From JBBTXL01 sp038062295 (GTDB lineage: Bacteria > Patescibacteriota > Minisyncoccia > GWC2-36-17 > WO2-46-25), in assembly GCA_038062295.1 (NCBI GenBank), contig JBBTXL010000052.1:1-15263 (forward strand): 15,263 bases of DNA. The letters are read 5' to 3'. Every line of letters begins with the position of its first letter. Position 1 is the stretch's first letter. The notes beneath the pieces are model-generated. The model had not been told where the DNA came from and ran no database searches. It was given only the letters and a program-made list of their open reading frames with translations. This document shows, one piece after another, positions 1 through 6,413 of this stretch. A program made the translations under genes and the position numbers.

Positions 1-803
1 GAAAGACCTTTGATAATCGGGGCTTTCAGCACGAATGCGTCAAACGCCTGCTTGCCGACGGCAGTTTTGAGCGCCGCACGCACGCCAAACACCAGCCCGA
101 TGACTCCCGCAAGCGCCGCATACCAGTAGTTGATCGCGATGTCGGAAAGTAACATGATGAGCTTCGTCGAAGCGGGCAATTCGGCGCCGACGTCCTTGAA
201 CACATCGGCAAGTTTCGGCACGACCAGCACCATCATGAGATATCCGATCATGATCATGATGACAAAAATAACCCCGGGGTAGATCATAGCGCCACGCACT
301 TTGGACACGATGTCGTGGTCTTTTTTCATCTGCTCGGCAAGGTTGTTGAGCACTTCCTCAAGGTTGCCGGCCGTCTCACCCACTCTCACCATACTGACGT
401 ATAGTTCGGAAAATGCAGCCGGGTACTTTGCGATACACTCCGAAAACGGCTTGCCCTCCTGCACTCCCTCGGCGATACGCGAGACAATATCTTTCAGCTT
501 GCGATTCGTTGTTTGCTCGCCGAGCGTTGTCAGCGCGCGATTTAAAGCAAGTCCGGCTCCGATCATGACGGCCAGGTTCCGGGTAAATATCATCCGCTCC
601 ACCAACGGCACGCCGCGGAACGACCCCAGCCGCGCAAACGCTCCCGCGCGCGCGGCGTGATGCACACCGTCTTCCTCAACCGACGTGAGAATATATCCGT
701 CCGCGCGCAGGGTGTGCGCCAGCTCGGTCTGGTCCTTGGCCTCAACGGTCCCCGACTTTATCTGACCATCTATTGATTTTGCGGTATAAATAAATGTTGG
801 CAT
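1..803 (-). CDS. pilC: PilC / GspF-family type IV pilus inner-membrane platform protein (3' end cut by window)
   Basis: PilC is the polytopic inner-membrane platform that couples the PilB motor to pilin assembly. I translated the minus strand from ATG at 803 and it stays open to the window edge, giving 267 codons of an expected 400 or so. The start reads MPTFIYTAKSIDGQIKSGTV, the usual N-terminus of the family. Residues about 65-190 form the first T2SSF domain, with LAVMIGAGLALNRAL and VRVGETAGNLEEVL as family hallmarks. Hydrophobic stretches lie near residues 173-195 (starting MIYPGVIF) and 225-243. The start lies 3 bases after the pilB stop, so the two are almost certainly co-transcribed and translationally coupled; no clear Shine-Dalgarno site is visible. 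The C-terminal second T2SSF domain is outside the window. Family assignment is secure; whether it builds a pilus or a type II-like pseudopilus cannot be told here. Confidence 0.93.
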   Translation of the reverse strand, partial: MPTFIYTAKSIDGQIKSGTVEAKDQTELAHTLRADGYILTSVEEDGVHHAARAGAFARLGSFRGVPLVERMIFTRNLAVMIGAGLALNRALTTLGEQTTNRKLKDIVSRIAEGVQEGKPFSECIAKYPAAFSELYVSMVRVGETAGNLEEVLNNLAEQMKKDHDIVSKVRGAMIYPGVIFVIMIMIGYLMMVLVVPKLADVFKDVGAELPASTKLIMLLSDIAINYWYAALAGVIGLVFGVRAALKTAVGKQAFDAFVLKAPIIKGL

Positions 804-806
804 ATG

Positions 807-2609
807 CTATTCTTTTGCTACTCGTAATATCTCTTCAATGGACGTATATCCGCGCGCCGCTTTCGTGAATGCGTCCTCAAGCATCGTCGTCATGCCGTCG
901 GCGCATGCGGTGCGTTCGATCTCGGTGAACGGCACCCGCTTCAGAATGAGATCGCGGATCTTTTCGGATACTTCGAGCACCTCGTAGATCCCCACCCTGC
1001 CCTTGTATCCCGACGGAGACTCCGTAGACGCTTTTGCCTTATAAAAGGTAATGTCTTCCCACGTGCTGTGGGGCGCGACCGCCTTGTCCTCTTTCATCCG
1101 CTGTAAAATAGCGTCCATATCAAAAAGGTCTCCAAGATTTTTCAGCTGATCTTTGGTGAGCGTATACGACTCGCGTTCCGCGCAGAGTTTGCGCACCAGG
1201 CGCTGCGCCAAAATACAGTTGACCGTGGACGCGATAAGGAACGGCTCGATCTGCATATCGGTCAACCGCGGCAGCGCGCCGGCCGCCGAGTTGGTGTGGA
1301 GCGTCGAGAGCACCAGGTGCCCGGTAAGCGCGGCGTTCACGGCAAGCGTTGCCGTTTCCGTGTCCCGGATCTCTCCTACCATTATAATATTGGGGTCTTG
1401 CCGCAGCAATGAGCGCAAACCAACCGCGAATGTCAGCCCGATCTGCGGTTTTACCTGCGTCTGGTTCACGCGCGGCATGCGATACTCCACCGGATCTTCA
1501 ATGGTGGAAATGTTCACTTCCTTGGTATTGAGAATTTCAAGCGCGGTATAGAGCGTGGTGGTCTTGCCCGAACCGGTCGGCCCGGTCACCAAAAACATGC
1601 CGCTGGGCTTGCCGATCGCGCGCATCACCCGTTCAAGCCCTGGGCCGTGGATCCCGAGCCCCTCAAGCGAACTCCCGTGACCCTCTTCGCGCAGCAAGCG
1701 CATCACGATCTTCTCGCCGTCGTATACGGGAATGAGCGACACGCGGAACGATATCTTGTATTCCGACGACTCGATCTTGAACCTCCCGTCTTGTGGGAGG
1801 CGGTGCTCGTCCAGTCGCATACTGGACAACACCTTGATGCGCGCCGCAATGCCCTGCTGCAATTTTTTTGGCAACACCATGGCGTCATGCAAAATGCCGT
1901 CAATGCGGTAGCGCACCACGACATCCCGTTCCGTCGGCTCGATGTGAATGTCGGATGCTCCCTGGATAATGGAATGCTTCAGGAGCGAATCAACGATTTT
2001 GATGACCGGCAGGTCTTCGGCGGCGCGCGCAAGGTCTTCCGGTTTCTGTCCCTCTCCCTCCGCATCCTCTTTCATGCCGCTGATGATCTTCCCTTCAAGG
2101 GTATCAAGTCCCGCGTCGCCGGCCGTGGGAATTTCGGGAGTGGCGCCGGCGAACAGATCGCCGAACTCCTCCTCCATGCTTTTCTGGTACTCTTTCAGAA
2201 TGTGCGTGATGCTTTCGGGGTTCGTCAGCCGCGGCAGAATATTGAGGTTTGATTTCTTCCGGATGAACTCTATCGTCTGAATATCTTCCGGGTCGGTCAT
2301 GGCGACTTCAAGGTCTTGCCCGCGCTTCCGGAACGCAACAATACTGTATTTGTGCGCGATCGGCTCCGGGATGATCTGCAGTGTTTCAAGCGGCACGGTT
2401 TCTTTCTCAAGGCTCACGAACGGAATGCCCAAAATGTACGCTTTGAGCTGGATAAGTTTTTCCTGCGTAACGATCTTTTCTTCAAGCAACGCCCGTTCGA
2501 ATTTTTTTCCGTCCGAACCCGCCTTGGCGAACGCCTCCTCAAGCTGCTGCTGCGTACCCATACCCGCATCGGCAAGGAACGCGATCAGTTGTTTTGGCTC
2601 TATTTTCAT
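807..2609 (-). CDS. pilB: PilB / GspE-family type IV pilus assembly ATPase
   Basis: PilB is the cytoplasmic hexameric AAA-like ATPase that drives pilus extension; at 600 aa it is of normal family length. Residues 1-140 resemble the MshEN/T2SSE N-terminal domain. The motor core has the N2-type ASDIHIEP motif (218-225), Walker A GPTGSGKT (343-350), the Asp box EDPVE (371-375), Walker B IIMVGEIRD (408-416) and the His box GHLVLSTLHTN (430-440). The C-terminal GYKGRVGIYEVL (534-545) is typical of PilB. The zinc-binding tetracysteine motif normally found between the His box and this segment is not intact: only C476 remains, and neither CxxC pair is present. It lies 2 bases after the response regulator stop and 3 bases before pilC, so it is the third gene of a kinase-regulator-pilB-pilC operon. 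PilT (retraction) would look similar but lacks the long N-terminal domain. Confidence 0.96.
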   Translation of the reverse strand: MKIEPKQLIAFLADAGMGTQQQLEEAFAKAGSDGKKFERALLEEKIVTQEKLIQLKAYILGIPFVSLEKETVPLETLQIIPEPIAHKYSIVAFRKRGQDLEVAMTDPEDIQTIEFIRKKSNLNILPRLTNPESITHILKEYQKSMEEEFGDLFAGATPEIPTAGDAGLDTLEGKIISGMKEDAEGEGQKPEDLARAAEDLPVIKIVDSLLKHSIIQGASDIHIEPTERDVVVRYRIDGILHDAMVLPKKLQQGIAARIKVLSSMRLDEHRLPQDGRFKIESSEYKISFRVSLIPVYDGEKIVMRLLREEGHGSSLEGLGIHGPGLERVMRAIGKPSGMFLVTGPTGSGKTTTLYTALEILNTKEVNISTIEDPVEYRMPRVNQTQVKPQIGLTFAVGLRSLLRQDPNIIMVGEIRDTETATLAVNAALTGHLVLSTLHTNSAAGALPRLTDMQIEPFLIASTVNCILAQRLVRKLCAERESYTLTKDQLKNLGDLFDMDAILQRMKEDKAVAPHSTWEDITFYKAKASTESPSGYKGRVGIYEVLEVSEKIRDLILKRVPFTEIERTACADGMTTMLEDAFTKAARGYTSIEEILRVAKE

Positions 2610-2611
2610 TC

Positions 2612-2986
2612 TTATTGCGCGCGGGGCAACACTTCCTCCACTTTATTGACGACGTCCGAAAGGTCGTAGTTGGCTTTCACCAGGTACGTTGTCGCGCCAA
2701 GCCCCACGACTCGCTCCACATCCTCGGGTCCTTCAAGATTGGTCAGAACCACGACGGGGATGTGCGCTGTGGTTTTGTCTTTTTTGAGCGCTTCCAAAAC
2801 AGAAAAGCCGTCCATCTTGGGCAGAATAAGGTCCAAAATAACCGCGTCCGGCTTGTGTTCGCGCGCGAGCGCAAGGCCCGCCGCGCCGTCGGAAGCCGTC
2901 ACCACGGTATGCCCGGCGTCCTTGAGTGCGGCAGCGAGTGTCCGCTGGAGCGCTGTTTCGTCTTCAATAAGTACAATGGTTGCCAT
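2612..2986 (-). CDS. Single-domain (CheY-like) response regulator
   Basis: A stand-alone REC domain of 124 aa with no output domain. The acidic pair E8/D9, the phosphoacceptor D52 (in VILDLILPKMDG), the switch threonine T82 and the conserved lysine K104 are all present, so it should be phosphorylatable. An upstream extension of the open frame crosses the kinase gene in a different frame; ATG at 2986 (MATIVLIEDE) is the only sensible start because the REC fold begins there. It starts 22 bases after the stop of the histidine kinase and ends 2 bases before pilB. The inference is that the kinase is its phosphodonor and that it acts by protein contact, possibly on the pilus machinery as PilG/PilH-type regulators do, not by binding DNA. 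No Shine-Dalgarno site is visible. Confidence 0.94.
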   Translation of the reverse strand: MATIVLIEDETALQRTLAAALKDAGHTVVTASDGAAGLALAREHKPDAVILDLILPKMDGFSVLEALKKDKTTAHIPVVVLTNLEGPEDVERVVGLGATTYLVKANYDLSDVVNKVEEVLPRAQ

Positions 2987-3008
2987 AGAAGTAAAATACG
3001 TTGATCTG

Positions 3009-3965
3009 TTATGATGAACTTCTTGTATATGCCGGCAATGAAAACCAGAATTTTGAACCGACGCCTTCGCGAGATTCAAAATTAATGGTGCCGCCGGACG
3101 CTTCAATGATGAATTTTGCCAGAAATAGCCCCATCCCAAGCCCTTTCCCTTCCACGGGAAACACGTTGCTCGCGCGTGAAAATTTGCTAAAAATGTGACG
3201 GTGTTCGTGCTGGGGAATGCCAATGCCGGTATCCGTAACCGCAAAGGTGACCGTGCCGCCGTCTTTTTTGAGCGCCACGACAATAGCGGCGTTTTCACGG
3301 CTGTACTTGACCGCGTTGTCAATAAGGTTGTCAATGACAATACGCAAGCGCGCTGGATCGGCAAACACCGGCGGAATGTCGTCATCGGGCGCGAACGTCA
3401 TGGTGCACGTCTTTTTTGCGCAGTCGTCCGCATGCATGGCGATAGCGGTTTTCGTGTACGCCGCGATATCGAACGGCTCCGGCCGCAGTTGCACCTTCCC
3501 CACGTCGATCCGCGAAATGTCCAGAAGCGTATTGATGATATTCACCATCCGGAGATTATTTTCCTTAAAGATACGGTAAATATCCTCCCGTTCTTTCGGG
3601 TCGGAAGCAATGCCATCGGTTTCAAGCGCATTCAGCGACCACTTCATGGCCGTCAGCGGGGTCAGTAACTGATGCGAAATGATGTTGAGGAACTTCGACT
3701 TCATGCGGCTTGCTTCCAGGATACGCGTGAGACTCTGAATAACGATGTGGCCAAGCGTAAAAATGATCGCGGCGACGACCAGCGAGGCCAGTGCGGCGAC
3801 CCCCGGGTCATCCGCATACTGCGTGGCAAACAAAGATGATGCCACCGCCCCCGTAATAGTTGCAACCCCCATCACAATGAAAAGGAATGTAGGACAGCGC
3901 CACACGGAAACATTGAATTCCTCCCGGCACACCGCGCGTACGTTCAGCTTGTGCAACATGCTCAT
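3009..3965 (-). CDS. Membrane-bound sensor histidine kinase
   Basis: Taken from ATG at 3965 this is a 318-aa HisKA/HATPase kinase. Two hydrophobic segments lie near residues 27-47 and 56-78, separated by only about 8 residues, so there is almost no extracytoplasmic sensor loop, and no PAS, GAF or HAMP domain is evident. The H box is FLNIISHQLLTPL with phospho-accepting H98; the N box is DNLIDNAVKYS (212-222), G1 is DTGIGI (245-250), the F box is FSKFSRA (259-265) and G2 is GKGLGMGL (273-280). The frame is open further upstream, but that stretch runs antisense through tRNA-Pro and the promoter, so it is not coding. An extended -10 sits just 7 bases before this ATG (see promoter). First gene of the operon with the response regulator, pilB and pilC; signal sensed is unknown, perhaps a membrane state or a partner protein. 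Confidence 0.94.
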   Translation of the reverse strand: MSMLHKLNVRAVCREEFNVSVWRCPTFLFIVMGVATITGAVASSLFATQYADDPGVAALASLVVAAIIFTLGHIVIQSLTRILEASRMKSKFLNIISHQLLTPLTAMKWSLNALETDGIASDPKEREDIYRIFKENNLRMVNIINTLLDISRIDVGKVQLRPEPFDIAAYTKTAIAMHADDCAKKTCTMTFAPDDDIPPVFADPARLRIVIDNLIDNAVKYSRENAAIVVALKKDGGTVTFAVTDTGIGIPQHEHRHIFSKFSRASNVFPVEGKGLGMGLFLAKFIIEASGGTINFESREGVGSKFWFSLPAYTRSSS

Positions 3966-3972
3966 GAAATAT

Positions 3973-3981
3973 AGTATAACA
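3973..3981 (-). promoter_or_regulatory. Extended -10 promoter of the kinase-regulator-pilB-pilC operon
   Basis: On the minus strand the sequence reads TGTTATACT, an extended -10 (TG-N-TATACT). It is followed by 7 bases and then the ATG at 3965, so the expected transcription start falls on or one base before the start codon, giving a leaderless mRNA. No good -35 is visible at 17 bp, which fits an extended -10 promoter. Placement is from sequence only. Confidence 0.55.
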
Positions 3982-4010
3982 TATCCGTCATTTCTGCCGC
4001 CATGCGATGG

Positions 4011-4039
4011 TTTACAAAACCATATCACCATGCCATACT
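4011..4039 (+). promoter_or_regulatory. Candidate promoter for tRNA-Pro
   Basis: TTTACA (4011-4016), 17-bp spacer, CATACT (4034-4039). The predicted start is near 4046, which would put the whole inverted-repeat structure at 4043-4119 into a leader of about 77 nt that must be removed by RNase P. It is divergent from the kinase promoter. Both hexamers are imperfect, so this is tentative. Confidence 0.4.
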
Positions 4040-4042
4040 TTT

Positions 4043-4119
4043 TTGACCCGGTAGTAGAACTTTTGCTGTCGCTTTTAGCGACAGCCGGCGCAACTGCAGA
4101 AGTTTCACTACCGGGTTGA
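4043..4119. repeat. Nested inverted repeat directly upstream of tRNA-Pro
   Basis: Outer arms ACCCGGTAGT (4046-4055) and ACTACCGGGT (4107-4116) are perfect reverse complements; the similarity continues imperfectly outward and inward to about 4043-4064 and 4097-4119. Inside is a separate perfect 9-bp hairpin, GCTGTCGCT (4065-4073) and AGCGACAGC (4077-4085), with a TTT loop. The right arm ends 3-6 bases before the tRNA. It may be a small palindromic element, or a structured tRNA leader. Confidence 0.75.
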
Positions 4120-4122
4120 CTA

Positions 4123-4193
4123 CGGGCTGTCGTATACCGGTAGTACGCCTGCTTTGGGAGCAGGTAGACTGGGTTCAATTCCCAGCAGCCCGA
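4123..4193 (+). tRNA. tRNA-Pro (anticodon TGG)
   Basis: A full cloverleaf can be folded. The acceptor stem pairs CGGGCTG (4123-4129) with CAGCCCG (4186-4192), with discriminator A4193. The D stem is 4132-4135 with 4143-4146. The anticodon stem CCTGC (4148-4152) pairs with GCAGG (4160-4164), loop TTTGGGA, anticodon TGG at 4155-4157. The T stem CTGGG (4169-4173) pairs with CCCAG (4181-4185), with TTCAATT as loop. The 3' CCA is not encoded (CTG follows), so a CCA-adding enzyme is required, unlike the tRNA-Gly further along. Confidence 0.95.
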
Positions 4194-4230
4194 CTGGCAA
4201 GGAGGGGTGAACACACAAATCCGCAAAACA

Positions 4231-4263
4231 AAAACGGCTTCATCGTTATAATGAAGCCGTTTT
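4231..4263. terminator. Bidirectional rho-independent terminator between tRNA-Pro and the lipoprotein gene
   Basis: Perfect 13-bp stem: AAAACGGCTTCAT (4231-4243) and ATGAAGCCGTTTT (4251-4263), loop of 7. A-rich on the left and T-rich on the right, so it can act for the lipoprotein gene on minus (stop at 4271, U-run from CCGTTTTTGTTTTG) and for tRNA-Pro on plus. Confidence 0.9.
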
Positions 4264-4270
4264 GGAAGAA

Positions 4271-4888
4271 CTATAATACGGTGAACGTTTTAGAATCACC
4301 CGAGGCAGCGCCAGGAACATCGGAAACGGTGACCGTGACAACACAGGACGTACCGTGTGTGAGCGGCGCGTTCCATGCCGCGCCAGAGTCACTTCCTTGA
4401 ACGCGCCCGCATGTTGCCGACCATTTGTATTTCAGCGGTCCGCCTTCCGGATCGTATGCGTCAACATACAGAGACACCGTTTCACCGGGTAGAACGGCAC
4501 CCGACGACGCCGAGGCGACAATATCTCCCGCAACCGGCGGAAAGTTCCCCGCAACAGGAACGACAGAAATGAGAACTGCTTCATACGCGTCGTCGCCGTC
4601 GCCGTCAATGGCGGTGAGCCCGATGGCGCATGTCCCGGTGTATATCGGTGCGCGCCACCACACCCGACTGCAGGTTGGACAACTGATGACGCCGCACCCG
4701 ACCGGCGAAATTTCCCACCGGTATGTAACCGGGGATTTCTCCTGATGTACATACGAGGTGATTTCCACCTGTTCGCGCGGGTACACAACGCTTTTGCTCA
4801 CGTAGAGGGTCAGGTCAAGCGTACTCCTGCACCCTGCAAAAAAGATAAAAAATACCGAGAAAATCAAGAATGTCGTTTTTATCTTCAC
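4271..4888 (-). CDS. Secreted lipoprotein with two Ig/PKD-like cysteine-bearing modules
   Basis: A 205-aa protein starting at GTG 4888, chosen because an AGGAGG site (4897-4902) lies 8 bases upstream; another GTG at 4897 overlaps that site. Residues 1-20 are a lipoprotein signal: a short basic start, a hydrophobic run and the lipobox FAGC with C20 as the lipidation site. The rest is a tandem duplication. Module 1 (about 25-111) has W58, C65-G, W78-RAP and GTC87 then LTAIDGDGDD; module 2 (about 116-205) has W156, C160-G, W172-NAP and GTSC182 then VTVSD. Each module therefore seems to have one conserved cysteine pair, suggesting a disulphide-stabilised beta sandwich; module 1 has extra cysteines at 70 and 73. 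It follows the sugar transferase by 24 bases and ends at a strong terminator. Exact role unknown; probably a surface adhesin or binding protein. Confidence 0.85.
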   Translation of the reverse strand: MKIKTTFLIFSVFFIFFAGCRSTLDLTLYVSKSVVYPREQVEITSYVHQEKSPVTYRWEISPVGCGVISCPTCSRVWWRAPIYTGTCAIGLTAIDGDGDDAYEAVLISVVPVAGNFPPVAGDIVASASSGAVLPGETVSLYVDAYDPEGGPLKYKWSATCGRVQGSDSGAAWNAPLTHGTSCVVTVTVSDVPGAASGDSKTFTVL

Positions 4889-4912
4889 CGCACTCACCTC
4901 CTTTTGGTAAAC

Positions 4913-5548
4913 TTAGCGGCCGCGCCTATATGTCAAGGCACACAGCGTCTGCACGATGATTTTGGCATCAAGAAACAACGACCAATGTTTGAGATACTGT
5001 GCATCAAGTCTCATCATTTCTTCGTAGGGCAACGGAGCATCATTGAGTAATGCTGCCAGTTGCACCGTTCCTGTCATGCCTCCTTTTGCCATGATAAGTC
5101 TCCTGCCGTTCCTGCCATATTGAGCCACCGCCTGCGGTTCGTTCGGTCGCGGACCGACAAGACTCATCTCTCCTGTAAGGACATTCCACAACTGGGGCAA
5201 TTCATCAAGGCACCATGCCCGCAACACTCTCCCTATGCGAGTCACCCGCGGATCATTGTGCATCTTAAAAAACGGGCCGTTGATATTGTTGTGCCGACGA
5301 AGCTTCACCTTGAATGCGTCGGCATTGTCAATCATGGACCGAAACTTCCAGATCCGAAAAAGTTTTCCTTCACTGATCCGGTCAAGTCCGACAAACACAG
5401 GTCCCCGCGAACCAAGCTTGATCATAACCGCGATAACGAAAAAAAGTGGGGAAAGAAACACGAGACCAACCGCAGCGCCGCACACATCCACTGTCCGCTT
5501 TACCACTACGCCCCATCCGTTTGAAGGGGTATTCGGCATTTTTGCCAT
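4913..5548 (-). CDS. Polyprenyl-phosphate sugar-1-phosphate transferase (PglC/WcaJ C-terminal family)
   Basis: Bacterial sugar transferase of 211 aa that would move a sugar-1-phosphate from a nucleotide sugar to undecaprenyl phosphate, the first membrane step of surface glycan or glycoprotein oligosaccharide synthesis. Features: VVVKRTVDVCGAAVGLVFLSP with one membrane or re-entrant helix (about 15-44), KLFRIWKFRSM (62-72), NDPRVTRIGRVLR (98-110), the catalytic Asp-Glu pair in LDELPQL (D115/E116), MSLVGPRP (128-135) and GGMTGTVQL (156-164). Size and single helix match the minimal PglC-like monotopic form rather than the large WbaP/WcaJ proteins. The start is ATG 5548 with GGAGG 5 bases upstream; the TTG at 5560 is part of that ribosome site. 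Sugar specificity cannot be read. No glycosyltransferases accompany it here, so the rest of the pathway must be elsewhere. Confidence 0.92.
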   Translation of the reverse strand: MAKMPNTPSNGWGVVVKRTVDVCGAAVGLVFLSPLFFVIAVMIKLGSRGPVFVGLDRISEGKLFRIWKFRSMIDNADAFKVKLRRHNNINGPFFKMHNDPRVTRIGRVLRAWCLDELPQLWNVLTGEMSLVGPRPNEPQAVAQYGRNGRRLIMAKGGMTGTVQLAALLNDAPLPYEEMMRLDAQYLKHWSLFLDAKIIVQTLCALTYRRGR

Positions 5549-5566
5549 AGCAACCTCCAAGAGATG

Positions 5567-5595
5567 GTTATTGGTATTTATTTTTCAAAGGTCAA
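5567..5595 (-). promoter_or_regulatory. Candidate promoter for the sugar transferase-lipoprotein unit
   Basis: On minus, TTGACC (5595-5590), 17-bp spacer, AATAAC (5572-5567). The -35 is good, the -10 is weak. The position, about 20 bases before ATG 5548 and divergent from dedA, is sensible. Confidence 0.35.
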
Positions 5596-5701
5596 ACATT
5601 TCACACATGAATCTCATATCATAAAGTTACTATTTAGTCAATGCTTCACGAGTTCAACACACGCTCAGAAGAACGTCGACGTTTTGTTTCACAAAAATCT
5701 C

Positions 5702-5710
5702 TGCTATGAT
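5702..5710 (+). promoter_or_regulatory. Extended -10 promoter of dedA
   Basis: TGCTATGAT is an extended -10 (TG-N-TATGAT). The seventh base after it is the A of ATG 5717, so the mRNA is predicted to be leaderless. A TTGTTT at 5684-5689 gives a short 15-bp spacer and may serve as a weak -35. Confidence 0.5.
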
Positions 5711-5716
5711 GGCGTG

Positions 5717-6367
5717 ATGGATTCGTATGAAATTTTTGCGCTCGTCGCGCAGTATGTCGGAGAATATCGCTGGCTCGGGTACTGGGTCGTCGGTATCGCG
5801 TCGTTCATAGAAGCGATACCGTTTGGCGGGCTTGTAGTACCCGGCAACATCATTCTCGTTGCCGCGGGAGTGCTTGCGTACGAAGGATATCTTGATATAT
5901 ACGATACCATCATCATCGCCATTGCGGGCGCGACGCTGGGCGATATGGTCGGCTACTGGCTCGGCACGCGCTACAACGGAACACGCAAGCTCACCGACGT
6001 TGAACAACAAGACAAATACCCCCTCAAGCGAAGTTATCTGGAACGAACCGAATTGTTTTTTGAACGCCACGGCGGCAAAAGTGTTTTCTGGGGGCGTTTT
6101 ATCGGGCCACTCCGGCCATTCATCGCGTTTATCGCAGGCATCGGCCGCATGCCATTTGGAAAGTTCATGTGGTGGAACACGGCAAGCGCCGTGGTGTGGG
6201 CAAGCGGGTTCTTTTTCCTCGGATACGTCTTTGAAGGAAGTCTTCGTTACCTGGAGCGTATAGAGTACATCACTGCCGCCGTTGTCGCCGGTACCGCGAT
6301 TTCATATGCGGCATGGCGGTACGTGAAGCGAAAGATTTCAAACGGACAATTGCCAAGCGGAACGTAG
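5717..6367 (+). CDS. DedA-family (SNARE-associated / VTT domain) membrane protein
   Basis: A 216-aa polytopic membrane protein. DedA/VTT proteins are implicated in flipping polyprenyl or phosphatidyl lipids across the membrane and in envelope and proton-motive-force homeostasis. Visible family motifs: FIEAIPFGGLVVPGNIILVAAG (re-entrant region, 30-51), AGATLGDMVGYWLGTRYNG (70-88) with the GD..GY.LG motif, FWGRFIGPLRPFIAFIAGI (124-142) with the R...R-P motif, and GKFMWWNTASAVVW (148-161). Predicted hydrophobic spans fall at about 18-54, 60-84, 128-143, 155-172 and 184-200. The open frame extends upstream to 5564, but ATG 5717 follows an extended -10 and the protein aligns from there. It is the only protein gene on the plus strand, divergent from the sugar transferase; both act on polyprenyl-linked envelope synthesis, which may or may not be coincidence. 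Confidence 0.92.
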   Translation: MDSYEIFALVAQYVGEYRWLGYWVVGIASFIEAIPFGGLVVPGNIILVAAGVLAYEGYLDIYDTIIIAIAGATLGDMVGYWLGTRYNGTRKLTDVEQQDKYPLKRSYLERTELFFERHGGKSVFWGRFIGPLRPFIAFIAGIGRMPFGKFMWWNTASAVVWASGFFFLGYVFEGSLRYLERIEYITAAVVAGTAISYAAWRYVKRKISNGQLPSGT

Positions 6368-6390
6368 TTCGTACTATCCTAAAATTGTGG

Positions 6391-6408
6391 CGGGCCGCCC
6401 TGTGGGCG
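6391..6408. repeat. Short GC-rich hairpin after dedA
   Basis: CGCCC (6396-6400) and GGGCG (6404-6408) form a 5-bp hairpin with loop TGT in a GC-rich stretch 24 bases after the dedA stop. No T-run follows, so it is not a classical terminator. It adjoins the left arm of the inverted repeat at 6414 and may belong to the same element. Confidence 0.4.
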
Positions 6409-6413
6409 AGCCT

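Noticed and set aside
301..660. Open frame on plus opposite pilC
   Set aside because: The minus strand encodes PilC continuously here, although its frame has no stop in the window.
2987..3385. Upstream extension of the response regulator frame
   Set aside because: It overlaps the kinase catalytic domain in another frame; the REC fold begins at ATG 2986.
3966..4226. N-terminal extension of the kinase reading frame through tRNA-Pro
   Set aside because: It would run antisense to a complete tRNA and across its own promoter; the kinase aligns from ATG 3965.
4198..4250. AAGGAGG-like site followed by GTG and a 14-codon frame after tRNA-Pro
   Set aside because: The spacing to GTG is too short, and the frame runs into the terminator stem.
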